A stretch of 8,239 bases of DNA from Candidatus Poseidoniaceae archaeon (lineage in GTDB: Archaea > Thermoplasmatota > Poseidoniia > Poseidoniales > Poseidoniaceae), in the NCBI GenBank assembly GCA_013330285.1, contig DUIP01000204.1, forward strand, positions 1 to 8,239. The letters are read 5' to 3'. The notes beneath the pieces were generated by a model. That model searched no databases. It had not been told where the DNA came from and worked only from the letters and a program-made list of their open reading frames with translations. Each line of letters opens with the position of its first letter. Positions within the stretch are counted from its first letter, which is position 1. Made by a program: the position numbers and the translations under genes. This document shows positions 1-6,623 of this stretch, one piece after another.

Positions 1-708
1 GCGGATCACAACGTCACGAGGATCAAAGGTATCTGAACCGTTGGCGATCACTGTAAGCGTCCAGTCTTTGACTCCAGGGCCAGATTCGGCGGCCTTGCCG
101 CTGTCCCAGGAGAGGTCGACTTGAATGTCATACCAGTTTTCGACCTTGACTTCGATGGTCTGTGCGTCGTTTCCAACATCGGCATCCGATGGCGTTTCAG
201 CGACAACTTCAACGATGTAGTTACCGACGATTGGCGTCCATTCAATAGGGCTGCCTGCGTACATGAGGGTGTACTTTCCGCCTCCAAGAACATCGCCTTG
301 GGCAAGGGAAGTGAAATCACAGAGGTTGGCGTTTCCACAGATGACATCTGTGTTTTGCCACTGCAGATCATTACCTGCAGCGTCCTTAGCCAACATGCCG
401 ACAGTACCGCCTCCACCGTCAAGGTAGACGCTGACGGTGTAGGACATCTCGCTGATGTCAACATCGCCACTGTTCTGGATGTAGGCTTCGAAATTCGTGG
501 CCTCTCCAGCATTTAGGGTGTTTCTACATCCTGCATTTGTACAGGTTGTTTCTTTCGGGCTTGTGATGGCGATGACTTCAGCATCTGCGCCGGAGCGAGC
601 ACTGGTTTCTTCGACATCAATGGTTTCTTGCAACTCGGCCATGTCGATGTTTGCCATAAGGCTAAGCAACAACATTGCAACGAGAATCATAGGGGTTTTT
701 CTGTTCAT
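1..708 (-). CDS. Secreted protein with CARDB-like beta domains (5' part; runs off the left edge)
   Basis: The reading frame opens at an ATG (708-706) and stays open for 236 codons to the window edge, so the C-terminus is missing. The start is supported by GGAGG (716-720) seven bases upstream and by a TATA box further up. Residues 1-24 look like a Sec signal: basic NRK, then a hydrophobic run (ILVAMLLLSLM). There is no twin-arginine and no lipobox cysteine. The mature part is acidic and beta-rich. Residues about 64-190 resemble a CARDB-type Ig-like domain (NAGEATNFEAYIQNSG, later VGNYIVEVVAET), and a second such unit seems to begin near residue 193 (YDIQVDLSWDSG). Four cysteines (56, 61, 124, 130) could form extracellular disulfides. 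Such domains are usually found in surface or adhesion proteins of archaea. The function and full length cannot be told. It follows the ABC transporter on the same strand but has its own promoter. Confidence 0.78.
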   Translation of the reverse strand, partial: MNRKTPMILVAMLLLSLMANIDMAELQETIDVEETSARSGADAEVIAITSPKETTCTNAGCRNTLNAGEATNFEAYIQNSGDVDISEMSYTVSVYLDGGGGTVGMLAKDAAGNDLQWQNTDVICGNANLCDFTSLAQGDVLGGGKYTLMYAGSPIEWTPIVGNYIVEVVAETPSDADVGNDAQTIEVKVENWYDIQVDLSWDSGKAAESGPGVKDWTLTVIANGSDTFDPRDVVIR

Positions 709-715
709 ATCTATA

Positions 716-720
716 CCTCC
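716..720 (-). promoter_or_regulatory. Shine-Dalgarno site of the secreted-protein gene
   Basis: On the minus strand GGAGG is followed by seven bases and then ATG. This fixes the start of the left-edge gene at position 708. The same motif and spacing recur in front of the FtsX permease gene. Confidence 0.8.
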
Positions 721-754
721 GATGGTTCGGTATTCCTTAGCACATCATGCGTCG

Positions 755-762
755 TATTTATA
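755..762 (-). promoter_or_regulatory. Archaeal TATA box of the secreted-protein gene
   Basis: The minus strand reads GTATAAATACG here, a near-ideal archaeal box A. Its near edge lies 46 bases upstream of the ATG. With the usual start of transcription about 25 bases downstream of the box, the mRNA would begin near 731 and have a leader of about 20 bases that includes the GGAGG site. This suggests the gene is transcribed separately from the upstream transporter operon. Confidence 0.65.
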
Positions 763-835
763 CTATAGGCGCAATGTTTTGTAAGGCAATCGACAGATTT
801 GCGCATTTTGCGACACCCGCCATTGGCATGAAATC

Positions 836-841
836 AAAAAA
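836..841 (-). terminator. Possible T-tract terminator of the ABC transporter operon
   Basis: About 110 bases past the permease stop codon the minus strand carries TTTTTT within ATATTTTTTGATTTC. Archaeal RNA polymerase can terminate at short T tracts without a hairpin, and this is the clearest one in the gene-free stretch 709-949. Apart from this tract and the promoter of the left-edge gene I see nothing else in that stretch. The call is weak because short T runs are common by chance. Confidence 0.3.
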
Positions 842-949
842 TATGGCTCCGCAGCACCCCATTCGCAATCACGAAAGAGCCGTGGTGCCGGCCTTGAATT
901 CAATTTTATCTCCCCTCGCCGTTAAATTACACGAACCGTTGGAGAGTGT

Positions 950-3900
950 TCATGCTTCGCGGAGTGCTGCCGAAGGCGGGACGAGTGAAGCCTTCCGTAT
1001 TGGGTAAGCCGTGGCAACCATGACAAGAATGAGCCCGCCCAAAACCACGGTCACAATCGATGCATATGGGAGGCTGAAGCTGGCCCCTTGATCTTTCCAG
1101 AAGGTTTCATACAGGGCCCGGTGGAAGCCAACCGCAATCGCAGCACCATTCAGCATTCCCAACACAGCAACCCAAACCACTTCGATCATAAATGTGGCCA
1201 TGACCATACCGCGCCTGTAGCCCAAAGCCCTCAGAATGCCGATGGTTTTGGTGCGTTCGGATACAGAACGGACCGTGACCACGCCAATGCCCGCAATACC
1301 GACAATCAATCCAAGCGAAAGGTAGGCTTCAAAGATCGCCAATAGGGCCAACACAAGCGATTGAATAACCATGACCTCATCTGCAATGATGGACACTTGG
1401 ACACCTTCATCGTTCAGCACAGGCTCCAGCTCTTCAGAAAGTTCGGCGGTTGCCAGACGTACATCTCGAGTTTTACCCATGGGCGAACCTATGTCGTCAA
1501 CTGGGACAAACGCCTCACTTGGCGCAGCATCATCTGCGACGCTGACATACATTCTTGTGAGCCTTGCATCGAACTGTTCAACAGCGACATCATCGGAAAT
1601 CCACACGCCTGCAGAGAACAAGTAAGATGACTGTTCCATGAAGCCAGCGACCTTCACAATTTTGCTGTTTCCAGGGTTCGAAATATCAATTAGCGAAATT
1701 GATTCTCCAATTGAAAAACTCAGCGTCGATAAACCACTGCCATCGGCTACAGATTCAAGACCGAACGAAGCGTCTACAATGACCAAATCCTGCCTGTCGC
1801 TCACGGCCATCCAGACTTGTTCTTCAGTGGTGCCAAGGCTTGGGTCCCATGTGTAAAGCGGAAGACCTCCGTGACTCGAAAAGTTTTCATCGAATCCTCT
1901 CAGAAGGTAGGGCATTCGATCCCCAGTCGAATCTTCAAGGAACACTTGACTCCTATGAATTCGCGCAACAGAGTCAATGGCATCAGCACTTTGGGACGAT
2001 ATGTTCCAATCCGAGACGTTGAGAGGAAGTTCAATCGGGCGTGCCCGTGAACCAGTCAAGAGAAGTTCATAATCGCCTTCTGCTTCTTCAACAAAGGAAC
2101 TGGAATAGTTGTCAAATTGCTCGGCATAACCACTCAGAACGACCACTGAAAAGACAGTAATCGAAAACATGCCCATAACGACAGCTGTTCGTACCGGTGA
2201 AGAGAGCGGGTGGGCCAATGCAACTGGAAGGACGGGGCCAAAGCGTCGGGTCAATCGCTTGGATTTGCCCAACCTACCGACGATAAGCGGTGCGGCGCTG
2301 GTGAGAAGGAGCACACCTGCAAAGACTTCGACAAGACCAAGCACGATGAAGGAGAGTTCGTCGGGCGTCATCCCCTGCCGTATTGGATCAAGCCCATGGA
2401 GCCCAACGGTCCAGACAAGAAGCGCCAATCCCAAAGAGGCACAGGTGTTCCTACCAGCATGACGATGAAGGTGAGCCCAACGAGCATGGCGGTGTTTCAG
2501 CATCGAAGGCAATTCCACAGTGAAGAACGGCAGGGTTGCTATGAGCATGCAAACCCCTGAGACCACCCACAAAAAGTAGGCGAAGGAACTGGAAAAGCCG
2601 AGCAGAGCCAGGATGGAAAGGCAGAATGCACCAGCTCCGAAAAAGAGAATCTGGCAGAACACAAGTAACCACGAAACGCTGTTTGATTGGACTTCTCTTC
2701 CACCCCGAAGGGCTACAACGATGTTCGTACGTGCTGTCCAAACGGCGGTTCCCCAAAGGGTGATGATGGCGAGTAAAAAGCCCCAAGCCCAACCAGCAAA
2801 CAGTGAACTCCATGTCCATTCAAACAAGAATTGCCCGGACCCAACTGAAGAGAACATATTCTGGAATCCAATGCTGATGAACCAGGCAAGTCCCAAACCA
2901 ACCAATGAACCAACCACGCCTGACAAACTGGCCACCATTGCCCCTTCCATGACAGCAAGAGAACGAGCATCGGATTGTGACATACCGAGCGACCGCAAGG
3001 TTCCAAACTCCCCACGCCTCGCCTCAGCCAGCATAAGTACAATGGTCAACACCAAGAGCACACCTGCGGCAATAGTGAACGAACCAAAGACAAGGAACAT
3101 GGCTGCGAGGACGCCAGAAGACTCGGAGGCCAATGCAGCAGCATCGACTTTCACCGGCCGAACGGCGAGATTCAAATCTTCAGCATCTGCTCGGTCGTCA
3201 AACCAACTGCGGACGCCCTCCACACCAACAGCATCATTTTCTTGAGAAAGCACAACCAAACTTCGCTCATTTTCACCTGCTGAGGCCAATTGTTCGGCAT
3301 CGGTGAGGCTTACAAAGCCAAGAACAACTGGGTCCAATTCAGAAAGACCTTCAAGCCCTTCGATCTCTGAATAAGAACCCGAATAGGTGAGACGGTAGGC
3401 GTCATTATCACCGAAGGCATAAGGAATCAGCCCTTTGATCCAAAACGAGTCTACATCCTCAATGAGATTGAGTTCGAGAAGCCTTTGACTGACTTGCATT
3501 GTCCTGTTCTCTGTCGTGATCGGAGCGTTTGATCCTCCGAAAGCAAGCAACATTTGTGGCATTGTTCCAAAACCACCAGCGCTGGAAAGGACTGGTAATC
3601 GAATCGATTCGATCAATCCAGTGCTTGGATCCCAACGAAGCAAGCCATCTTCATAGGTGCACCAGTATTGATCTGAAGATGAGAGATGAAGCGATGCCCC
3701 ATCATCGCAACGCTCGTGTGGACTCATTACCTCTGCGTTCACCGTCCCATTTGGCCATTCTCCAAGAGCGTAGGGCTCAAATGAAGCATTGAGGGACACC
3801 GTGGAAGTGCTGTAGCGATCAACGGAGAGAAGGCCCTCAATTTCAAGGTAAATCCGATCATCGATCATCAGTTCTATGTCGACGATTTTAGAGGGAACTT

Positions 3901-5545
3901 GTAGATCCAACTGATGTGAGGCATGGGTTGACAAGTCGGTCGAAAATTGGTGAAGAACGATTGAGGAATTTGTTTCTTCTACCGACCACCAATCTCCATT
4001 GAACTCCACAACAACATGCATGACGCCAGAGGAATCAAACACCGCCCATTCCTCGTCATCTACTTCGTTTTCAAAGCCAACCATAAGCCCAGTGGAATGC
4101 GCCGCAATACCGTACTGGCCATCAGAAGAGAGCGTGAAATCATGCAAGGTTTCACCTTCTGATGCACGCCAAACCCAGGCTTCACCATTCCCGTCAATCT
4201 GGAAACCAAAACCAGAATCGCTCGCATGCCATAATGCTCTTTGCCCTTCAGCCAATGTATGGATTGCATTTGATGCAAGGGTGAGCAATGGTTCATCGTT
4301 ATGTTCTACGTCAATCAAAGGAACTTGAAGGACTTCCATCATCGAAGTCAATCCTAATTCCGTCAAATTCGAGCGAAGAGCAAGCACATCATCTCCGGAA
4401 AGACGCCCCAAACCACGCTCTGAGGACACGGAGATGGCGCCCGTGGCTTCATCTGTGGCGATCGAGAGCCCCACATCTTCAGCAAGCATCACCGAATCGA
4501 GATGATGTTCGATGCTTTCTACAACGGTGGTAATGGCAGGTGCTTCGTCGTGTGAATCATCGACTGCGTAGTAGATGGTGTTGAGTTGACCCTCCATTCC
4601 TTGGAGGCGTTGTGCCGTGGATAAGTCGGTGAACACCGCTGGCGCTGAGGTCCCAGCAGCAGCGCCTTGACCTGAATTCGAAACAACCTCCAATACTGTG
4701 GCGATTGAGGTTGATCGCTTGCGTTGGTTTTCTTCGGTGACGTACCATCCCAATTCAATCGTCTCGCCTCGGGTAAGTTCCAGTTCATCCGCCAACACTT
4801 GATTGACCACGACATGAAGTGGGAGATCCTTACCGTTGACCGACCCAATATCCGCATACCTTAGGCCATCGTTCTCTCCAATTTTTGGCCACACCTCCTG
4901 TCCATCGATCGAACTGTTGAACGCTAACCAAGTGATGGTTGGAAGAGAACGCTCTTGCGCTTCAACACTCACTCCAGCAATCAAGCCTTGTTGCTGGCCG
5001 AGCATGACGTTGTTGAGGCCATCATCTAACTGAAGACGCGCCCAAACATCATGAGCGATCGATTCACTGATGGCAACACGTTCCCCGGTTGAAAGATCTA
5101 AACCAGACACGGTGATATCGGTTTCACCCCATGCGCCTTCAATTTCGTACTGGACGGTCGCATCAAGAGAATCACCAACCACGAGCGACGAAGTGATGAT
5201 AGCAGATGCAATGATCAATCCAAGCATGAGAAGGGCAGCTTGCCTTTTCCTTCGAAGGACGGTCTCACGAGCAATCCGCCATACGACGAGACGTTGGGGG
5301 ACCAAGAGCGGTTGAACAAAAATCATCGATAGAAGTCCAAATGAAAAAGCACCCACAAATCGTGTTGCACCTTCAACAGAGAAGGCGGTCAGAAGAGCGA
5401 ACGCTATACCACCATCGAGAATGGGAACCAAAAGTAAACCGATTCCAGAGATAAGACTGATCTTGTGAGTTCGAGTAAGCCCCCATGTTGCACCACTGGC
5501 CACAATGGCCAATACAGCGAACAAGGCAACAAGGGAGGCAAACAG
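950..5545 (-). CDS. Giant FtsX/MacB-type ABC transporter permease with large extracellular domains
   Basis: This is the membrane subunit of a MacB/LolCE-class ABC transporter, a class that transmits ATPase movement to extracytoplasmic domains. Residues here are numbered from the TTG at 5524 (1524 aa). Three extra helices (about 1-15, 22-50, 56-75) precede the first FtsX unit: a helix at 95-117, a very long extracellular loop at 118-802, and helices at about 803-833, 857-888 and 905-928. Four linker helices (about 951-1083) lead to the second unit: a helix at 1110-1132, an outer domain at 1133-1388, and helices at about 1388-1418, 1442-1468 and 1485-1507. Both units carry the cytoplasmic FtsX motif (RRGEFGTLRSLGMS at 837; SERTKTIGILRALGYRRG at 1422). 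Residues about 425-648 look like beta-propeller blades. Start: a CTG at 5545 sits seven bases behind GGAGG, which is better placed than the TTG at 5524. The gene begins two bases after the ATPase stop, so the two are co-transcribed. FtsX proteins of two units are usually about 800 aa. The substrate is unknown. Confidence 0.95.
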   Translation of the reverse strand: MFASLVALFAVLAIVASGATWGLTRTHKISLISGIGLLLVPILDGGIAFALLTAFSVEGATRFVGAFSFGLLSMIFVQPLLVPQRLVVWRIARETVLRRKRQAALLMLGLIIASAIITSSLVVGDSLDATVQYEIEGAWGETDITVSGLDLSTGERVAISESIAHDVWARLQLDDGLNNVMLGQQQGLIAGVSVEAQERSLPTITWLAFNSSIDGQEVWPKIGENDGLRYADIGSVNGKDLPLHVVVNQVLADELELTRGETIELGWYVTEENQRKRSTSIATVLEVVSNSGQGAAAGTSAPAVFTDLSTAQRLQGMEGQLNTIYYAVDDSHDEAPAITTVVESIEHHLDSVMLAEDVGLSIATDEATGAISVSSERGLGRLSGDDVLALRSNLTELGLTSMMEVLQVPLIDVEHNDEPLLTLASNAIHTLAEGQRALWHASDSGFGFQIDGNGEAWVWRASEGETLHDFTLSSDGQYGIAAHSTGLMVGFENEVDDEEWAVFDSSGVMHVVVEFNGDWWSVEETNSSIVLHQFSTDLSTHASHQLDLQVPSKIVDIELMIDDRIYLEIEGLLSVDRYSTSTVSLNASFEPYALGEWPNGTVNAEVMSPHERCDDGASLHLSSSDQYWCTYEDGLLRWDPSTGLIESIRLPVLSSAGGFGTMPQMLLAFGGSNAPITTENRTMQVSQRLLELNLIEDVDSFWIKGLIPYAFGDNDAYRLTYSGSYSEIEGLEGLSELDPVVLGFVSLTDAEQLASAGENERSLVVLSQENDAVGVEGVRSWFDDRADAEDLNLAVRPVKVDAAALASESSGVLAAMFLVFGSFTIAAGVLLVLTIVLMLAEARRGEFGTLRSLGMSQSDARSLAVMEGAMVASLSGVVGSLVGLGLAWFISIGFQNMFSSVGSGQFLFEWTWSSLFAGWAWGFLLAIITLWGTAVWTARTNIVVALRGGREVQSNSVSWLLVFCQILFFGAGAFCLSILALLGFSSSFAYFLWVVSGVCMLIATLPFFTVELPSMLKHRHARWAHLHRHAGRNTCASLGLALLVWTVGLHGLDPIRQGMTPDELSFIVLGLVEVFAGVLLLTSAAPLIVGRLGKSKRLTRRFGPVLPVALAHPLSSPVRTAVVMGMFSITVFSVVVLSGYAEQFDNYSSSFVEEAEGDYELLLTGSRARPIELPLNVSDWNISSQSADAIDSVARIHRSQVFLEDSTGDRMPYLLRGFDENFSSHGGLPLYTWDPSLGTTEEQVWMAVSDRQDLVIVDASFGLESVADGSGLSTLSFSIGESISLIDISNPGNSKIVKVAGFMEQSSYLFSAGVWISDDVAVEQFDARLTRMYVSVADDAAPSEAFVPVDDIGSPMGKTRDVRLATAELSEELEPVLNDEGVQVSIIADEVMVIQSLVLALLAIFEAYLSLGLIVGIAGIGVVTVRSVSERTKTIGILRALGYRRGMVMATFMIEVVWVAVLGMLNGAAIAVGFHRALYETFWKDQGASFSLPYASIVTVVLGGLILVMVATAYPIRKASLVPPSAALREA

Positions 5546-5547
5546 AG

Positions 5548-6246
5548 TTATTCCTCCTCACGCTGAGGGCCTTGATTGATGATTAAACCATCATCCATCT
5601 GGATCACACGGTCACACATTTCTGCAATCTTAGAATCGTGAGTAACGATGAGAAACGTTGTGTTTTGCTCTTTATTCAATCGCTTGAGCAGCGTTAGGAC
5701 CTCGGCGGAAGTTTTTGAATCGAGGTTTCCAGTCGGTTCGTCACAAAGAATGACTGAGGGCCGATGAACAATGGCCCGGGCAATGGCGACCCGCTGCTGT
5801 TGGCCACCAGAAAGTTCAGCGGGCCGGTGTTGGCTTCGCTCTCCTAAGCCGACATCATTGAGGGCCTCAAGAGCACGCGTTCGTGCTTCAGCGGCACCGA
5901 CACCAAGCAGGAGAAGTGGAAGTTCGACGTTCTCTGCTGCAGAAAGCACTGGAAGAAGATTGAAGTCTTGGAAAATGAAGCCAAGGTACTTTGAACGCAT
6001 GGAAGTTCGTTCGTTATCGTTGATCCCAAACAGAGGTTGGTTGTTGACCATCACACCCCCCGCAGTAGGCTCATCAATCCCTGAGAGCACATTGAGAAGG
6101 GTGGTCTTACCACACCCAGATGGACCCATTACAGCCACCATTTCCCCAAGGTTGAGCGTCAAGTTGACACCACGAACAGCCTCGATGGTTGAAGAGCCAG
6201 AGGCATAGAGTTTCCATACACCTGTTGCTTCCATTGCCGCGCTCAT
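5548..6246 (-). CDS. ABC transporter ATPase, MacB/LolD family
   Basis: This cytoplasmic ATPase (232 aa, normal for LolD/MacB-type subunits) drives the FtsX permease encoded just downstream. All nucleotide-binding motifs are intact: Walker A GPSGCGKTT (41-49), Q-loop glutamine 93 in FIFQDFNLLP, signature LSGGQQQR (145-152), Walker B VILCDE (165-170), D-loop NLDS (174-177) and switch histidine 203 in VTHD. The FIFQDFNLLP stretch and the EPTGNLDS context are typical of the MacB/LolD/FtsE group. The stop codon lies two bases before the probable permease start, and the C-terminal EEE codons supply the permease ribosome-binding site, so the subunits are probably translationally coupled. No Shine-Dalgarno site precedes the ATG at 6246, so the mRNA may be leaderless. 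The ATG at 6234 (Met5) is an alternative start that better matches the family N-terminus. The substrate cannot be inferred. Confidence 0.97.
   Translation of the reverse strand: MSAAMEATGVWKLYASGSSTIEAVRGVNLTLNLGEMVAVMGPSGCGKTTLLNVLSGIDEPTAGGVMVNNQPLFGINDNERTSMRSKYLGFIFQDFNLLPVLSAAENVELPLLLLGVGAAEARTRALEALNDVGLGERSQHRPAELSGGQQQRVAIARAIVHRPSVILCDEPTGNLDSKTSAEVLTLLKRLNKEQNTTFLIVTHDSKIAEMCDRVIQMDDGLIINQGPQREEE
5553..5557 (-). promoter_or_regulatory. Shine-Dalgarno site deciding the permease start
   Basis: GGAGG on the minus strand lies inside the last codons of the ATPase gene (GAG GAG GAA TAA). Seven bases downstream is an in-frame CTG (5545-5543). No ATG or GTG exists in this part of the frame, which is closed upstream by a TGA at 5560-5558. 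The next candidate, TTG at 5524, has no purine-rich site in front of it. The site therefore points to a CTG start, or less likely to coupled re-initiation at the TTG. Confidence 0.6.
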
Positions 6247-6253
6247 ACATCGA

Positions 6254-6258
6254 GGAGG
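6254..6258 (+). promoter_or_regulatory. Shine-Dalgarno site of the MoaD-like gene
   Basis: GGAGG (within GAGGAGG, 6252-6258) precedes the in-frame TTG at 6269 by ten bases, a slightly long but usable spacing. It favours the TTG over the internal ATG at 6299, which has no purine-rich site ahead of it. The site falls in the 22-bp gap between two divergent genes. Confidence 0.5.
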
Positions 6259-6268
6259 ACCGAGTGCG

Positions 6269-6550
6269 TTGATAAACTACCGCTTGAAACCCCAATTCAT
6301 GGATGGTCAAGGCTATGGGCGTGTTCGAGTCATAGCGTTTGGCCCCCTGGCTGAATTTCTTGGCTCAAGGAGCCATAAGGTGGACTTGACCAATGGTATG
6401 AGCATCGAAGATGTTGTCAACGAGTTGGGTGCTGAGCAATGGATCGAGAAAGGACTCATCGTGGCCCTTAATGGAGAACATTGCCCTCTTGATATTCATC
6501 CATCGAATGGTGACGAAATAGCGCTCCTCCCACCTGTCTCGGGCGGTTGA
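6269..6550 (+). CDS. moaD: MoaD/ThiS-like ubiquitin-fold sulfur carrier protein
   Basis: This small protein (93 aa) ends in PPVSGG. The di-glycine tail of MoaD/ThiS proteins is adenylated by an E1-like enzyme (MoeB/UbaA class) and converted to a thiocarboxylate that donates sulfur, in MoaD's case to molybdopterin synthase. In some archaea related proteins (SAMPs) are instead joined to target proteins. Visible signs: a beta strand VRVIAFGPLAEFLG at 18-31, then KVDLTNGMSIEDVVNEL, the strand IVALNGEHC, and DGDEIALLPP-like spacing (NGDEIALLPPVSGG) before the tail. The TTG start at 6269 is chosen for its GGAGG site. Starting at ATG 6299 would give 83 aa, closer to typical MoaD length, and cannot be excluded. 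No MoaE, MoeB or tungsten/molybdenum gene lies nearby, so the choice between cofactor synthesis, tRNA thiolation and protein tagging is open. Probably co-transcribed with tatA downstream. Confidence 0.85.
   Translation: MINYRLKPQFMDGQGYGRVRVIAFGPLAEFLGSRSHKVDLTNGMSIEDVVNELGAEQWIEKGLIVALNGEHCPLDIHPSNGDEIALLPPVSGG
6272..6279 (-). promoter_or_regulatory. Possible TATA box of the ABC transporter operon
   Basis: The minus strand reads TAGTTTATCAACG, the most A/T-rich element near the ATPase start. Its centre is about 26-30 bases from the ATG at 6246, the spacing expected if transcription starts at or next to the start codon. It lies inside the first codons of the divergent moaD-like gene. It is a poor match to the box A consensus, so confidence is low. 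Confidence 0.35.
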
Positions 6551-6558
6551 ACCCGTCT

Positions 6559-6580
6559 CTTCCGGCCTCCATGGCCGAAG
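6559..6580 (+). other. Small inverted repeat in the moaD-tatA spacer
   Basis: CTTCCGGCC and GGCCGAAG flank a five-base loop. They pair as five GC base pairs, one bulged C and three more pairs. No T tract follows, so it is not a typical terminator. The right arm could instead pair with TCGGCC at 6593-6598. It could be an mRNA structure between two co-transcribed genes, or chance in a G+C-rich spacer. Confidence 0.3.
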
Positions 6581-6623
6581 CCTTCAACACCCTCGGCCTT
6601 CACCCACACACTGAGGAAGCGTC

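Noticed and set aside
121..516. Plus-strand frame (and a minus-strand frame at 48-512) at the left edge
   Set aside because: Both overlap the frame that begins at ATG 708 with a signal peptide, Shine-Dalgarno site and TATA box; their translations show no domain.
768..816. Similar GCGCAATGTTTTG / GCGCATTTTGCG segments upstream of the left-edge gene
   Set aside because: The resemblance is short and imperfect, with no further copies; it does not support an operator or repeat.
2613..3245. Plus-strand open frame of 210 codons opposite the permease gene
   Set aside because: It is antisense to the strongly supported FtsX frame, has low-complexity composition rich in T, P, S and A, and lacks any recognisable domain or ribosome site.
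5771..6208. Plus-strand open frame of 145 codons opposite the ABC ATPase
   Set aside because: It is a mirror of the conserved Walker and signature motifs, with arginine- and serine-rich translation typical of antisense frames.
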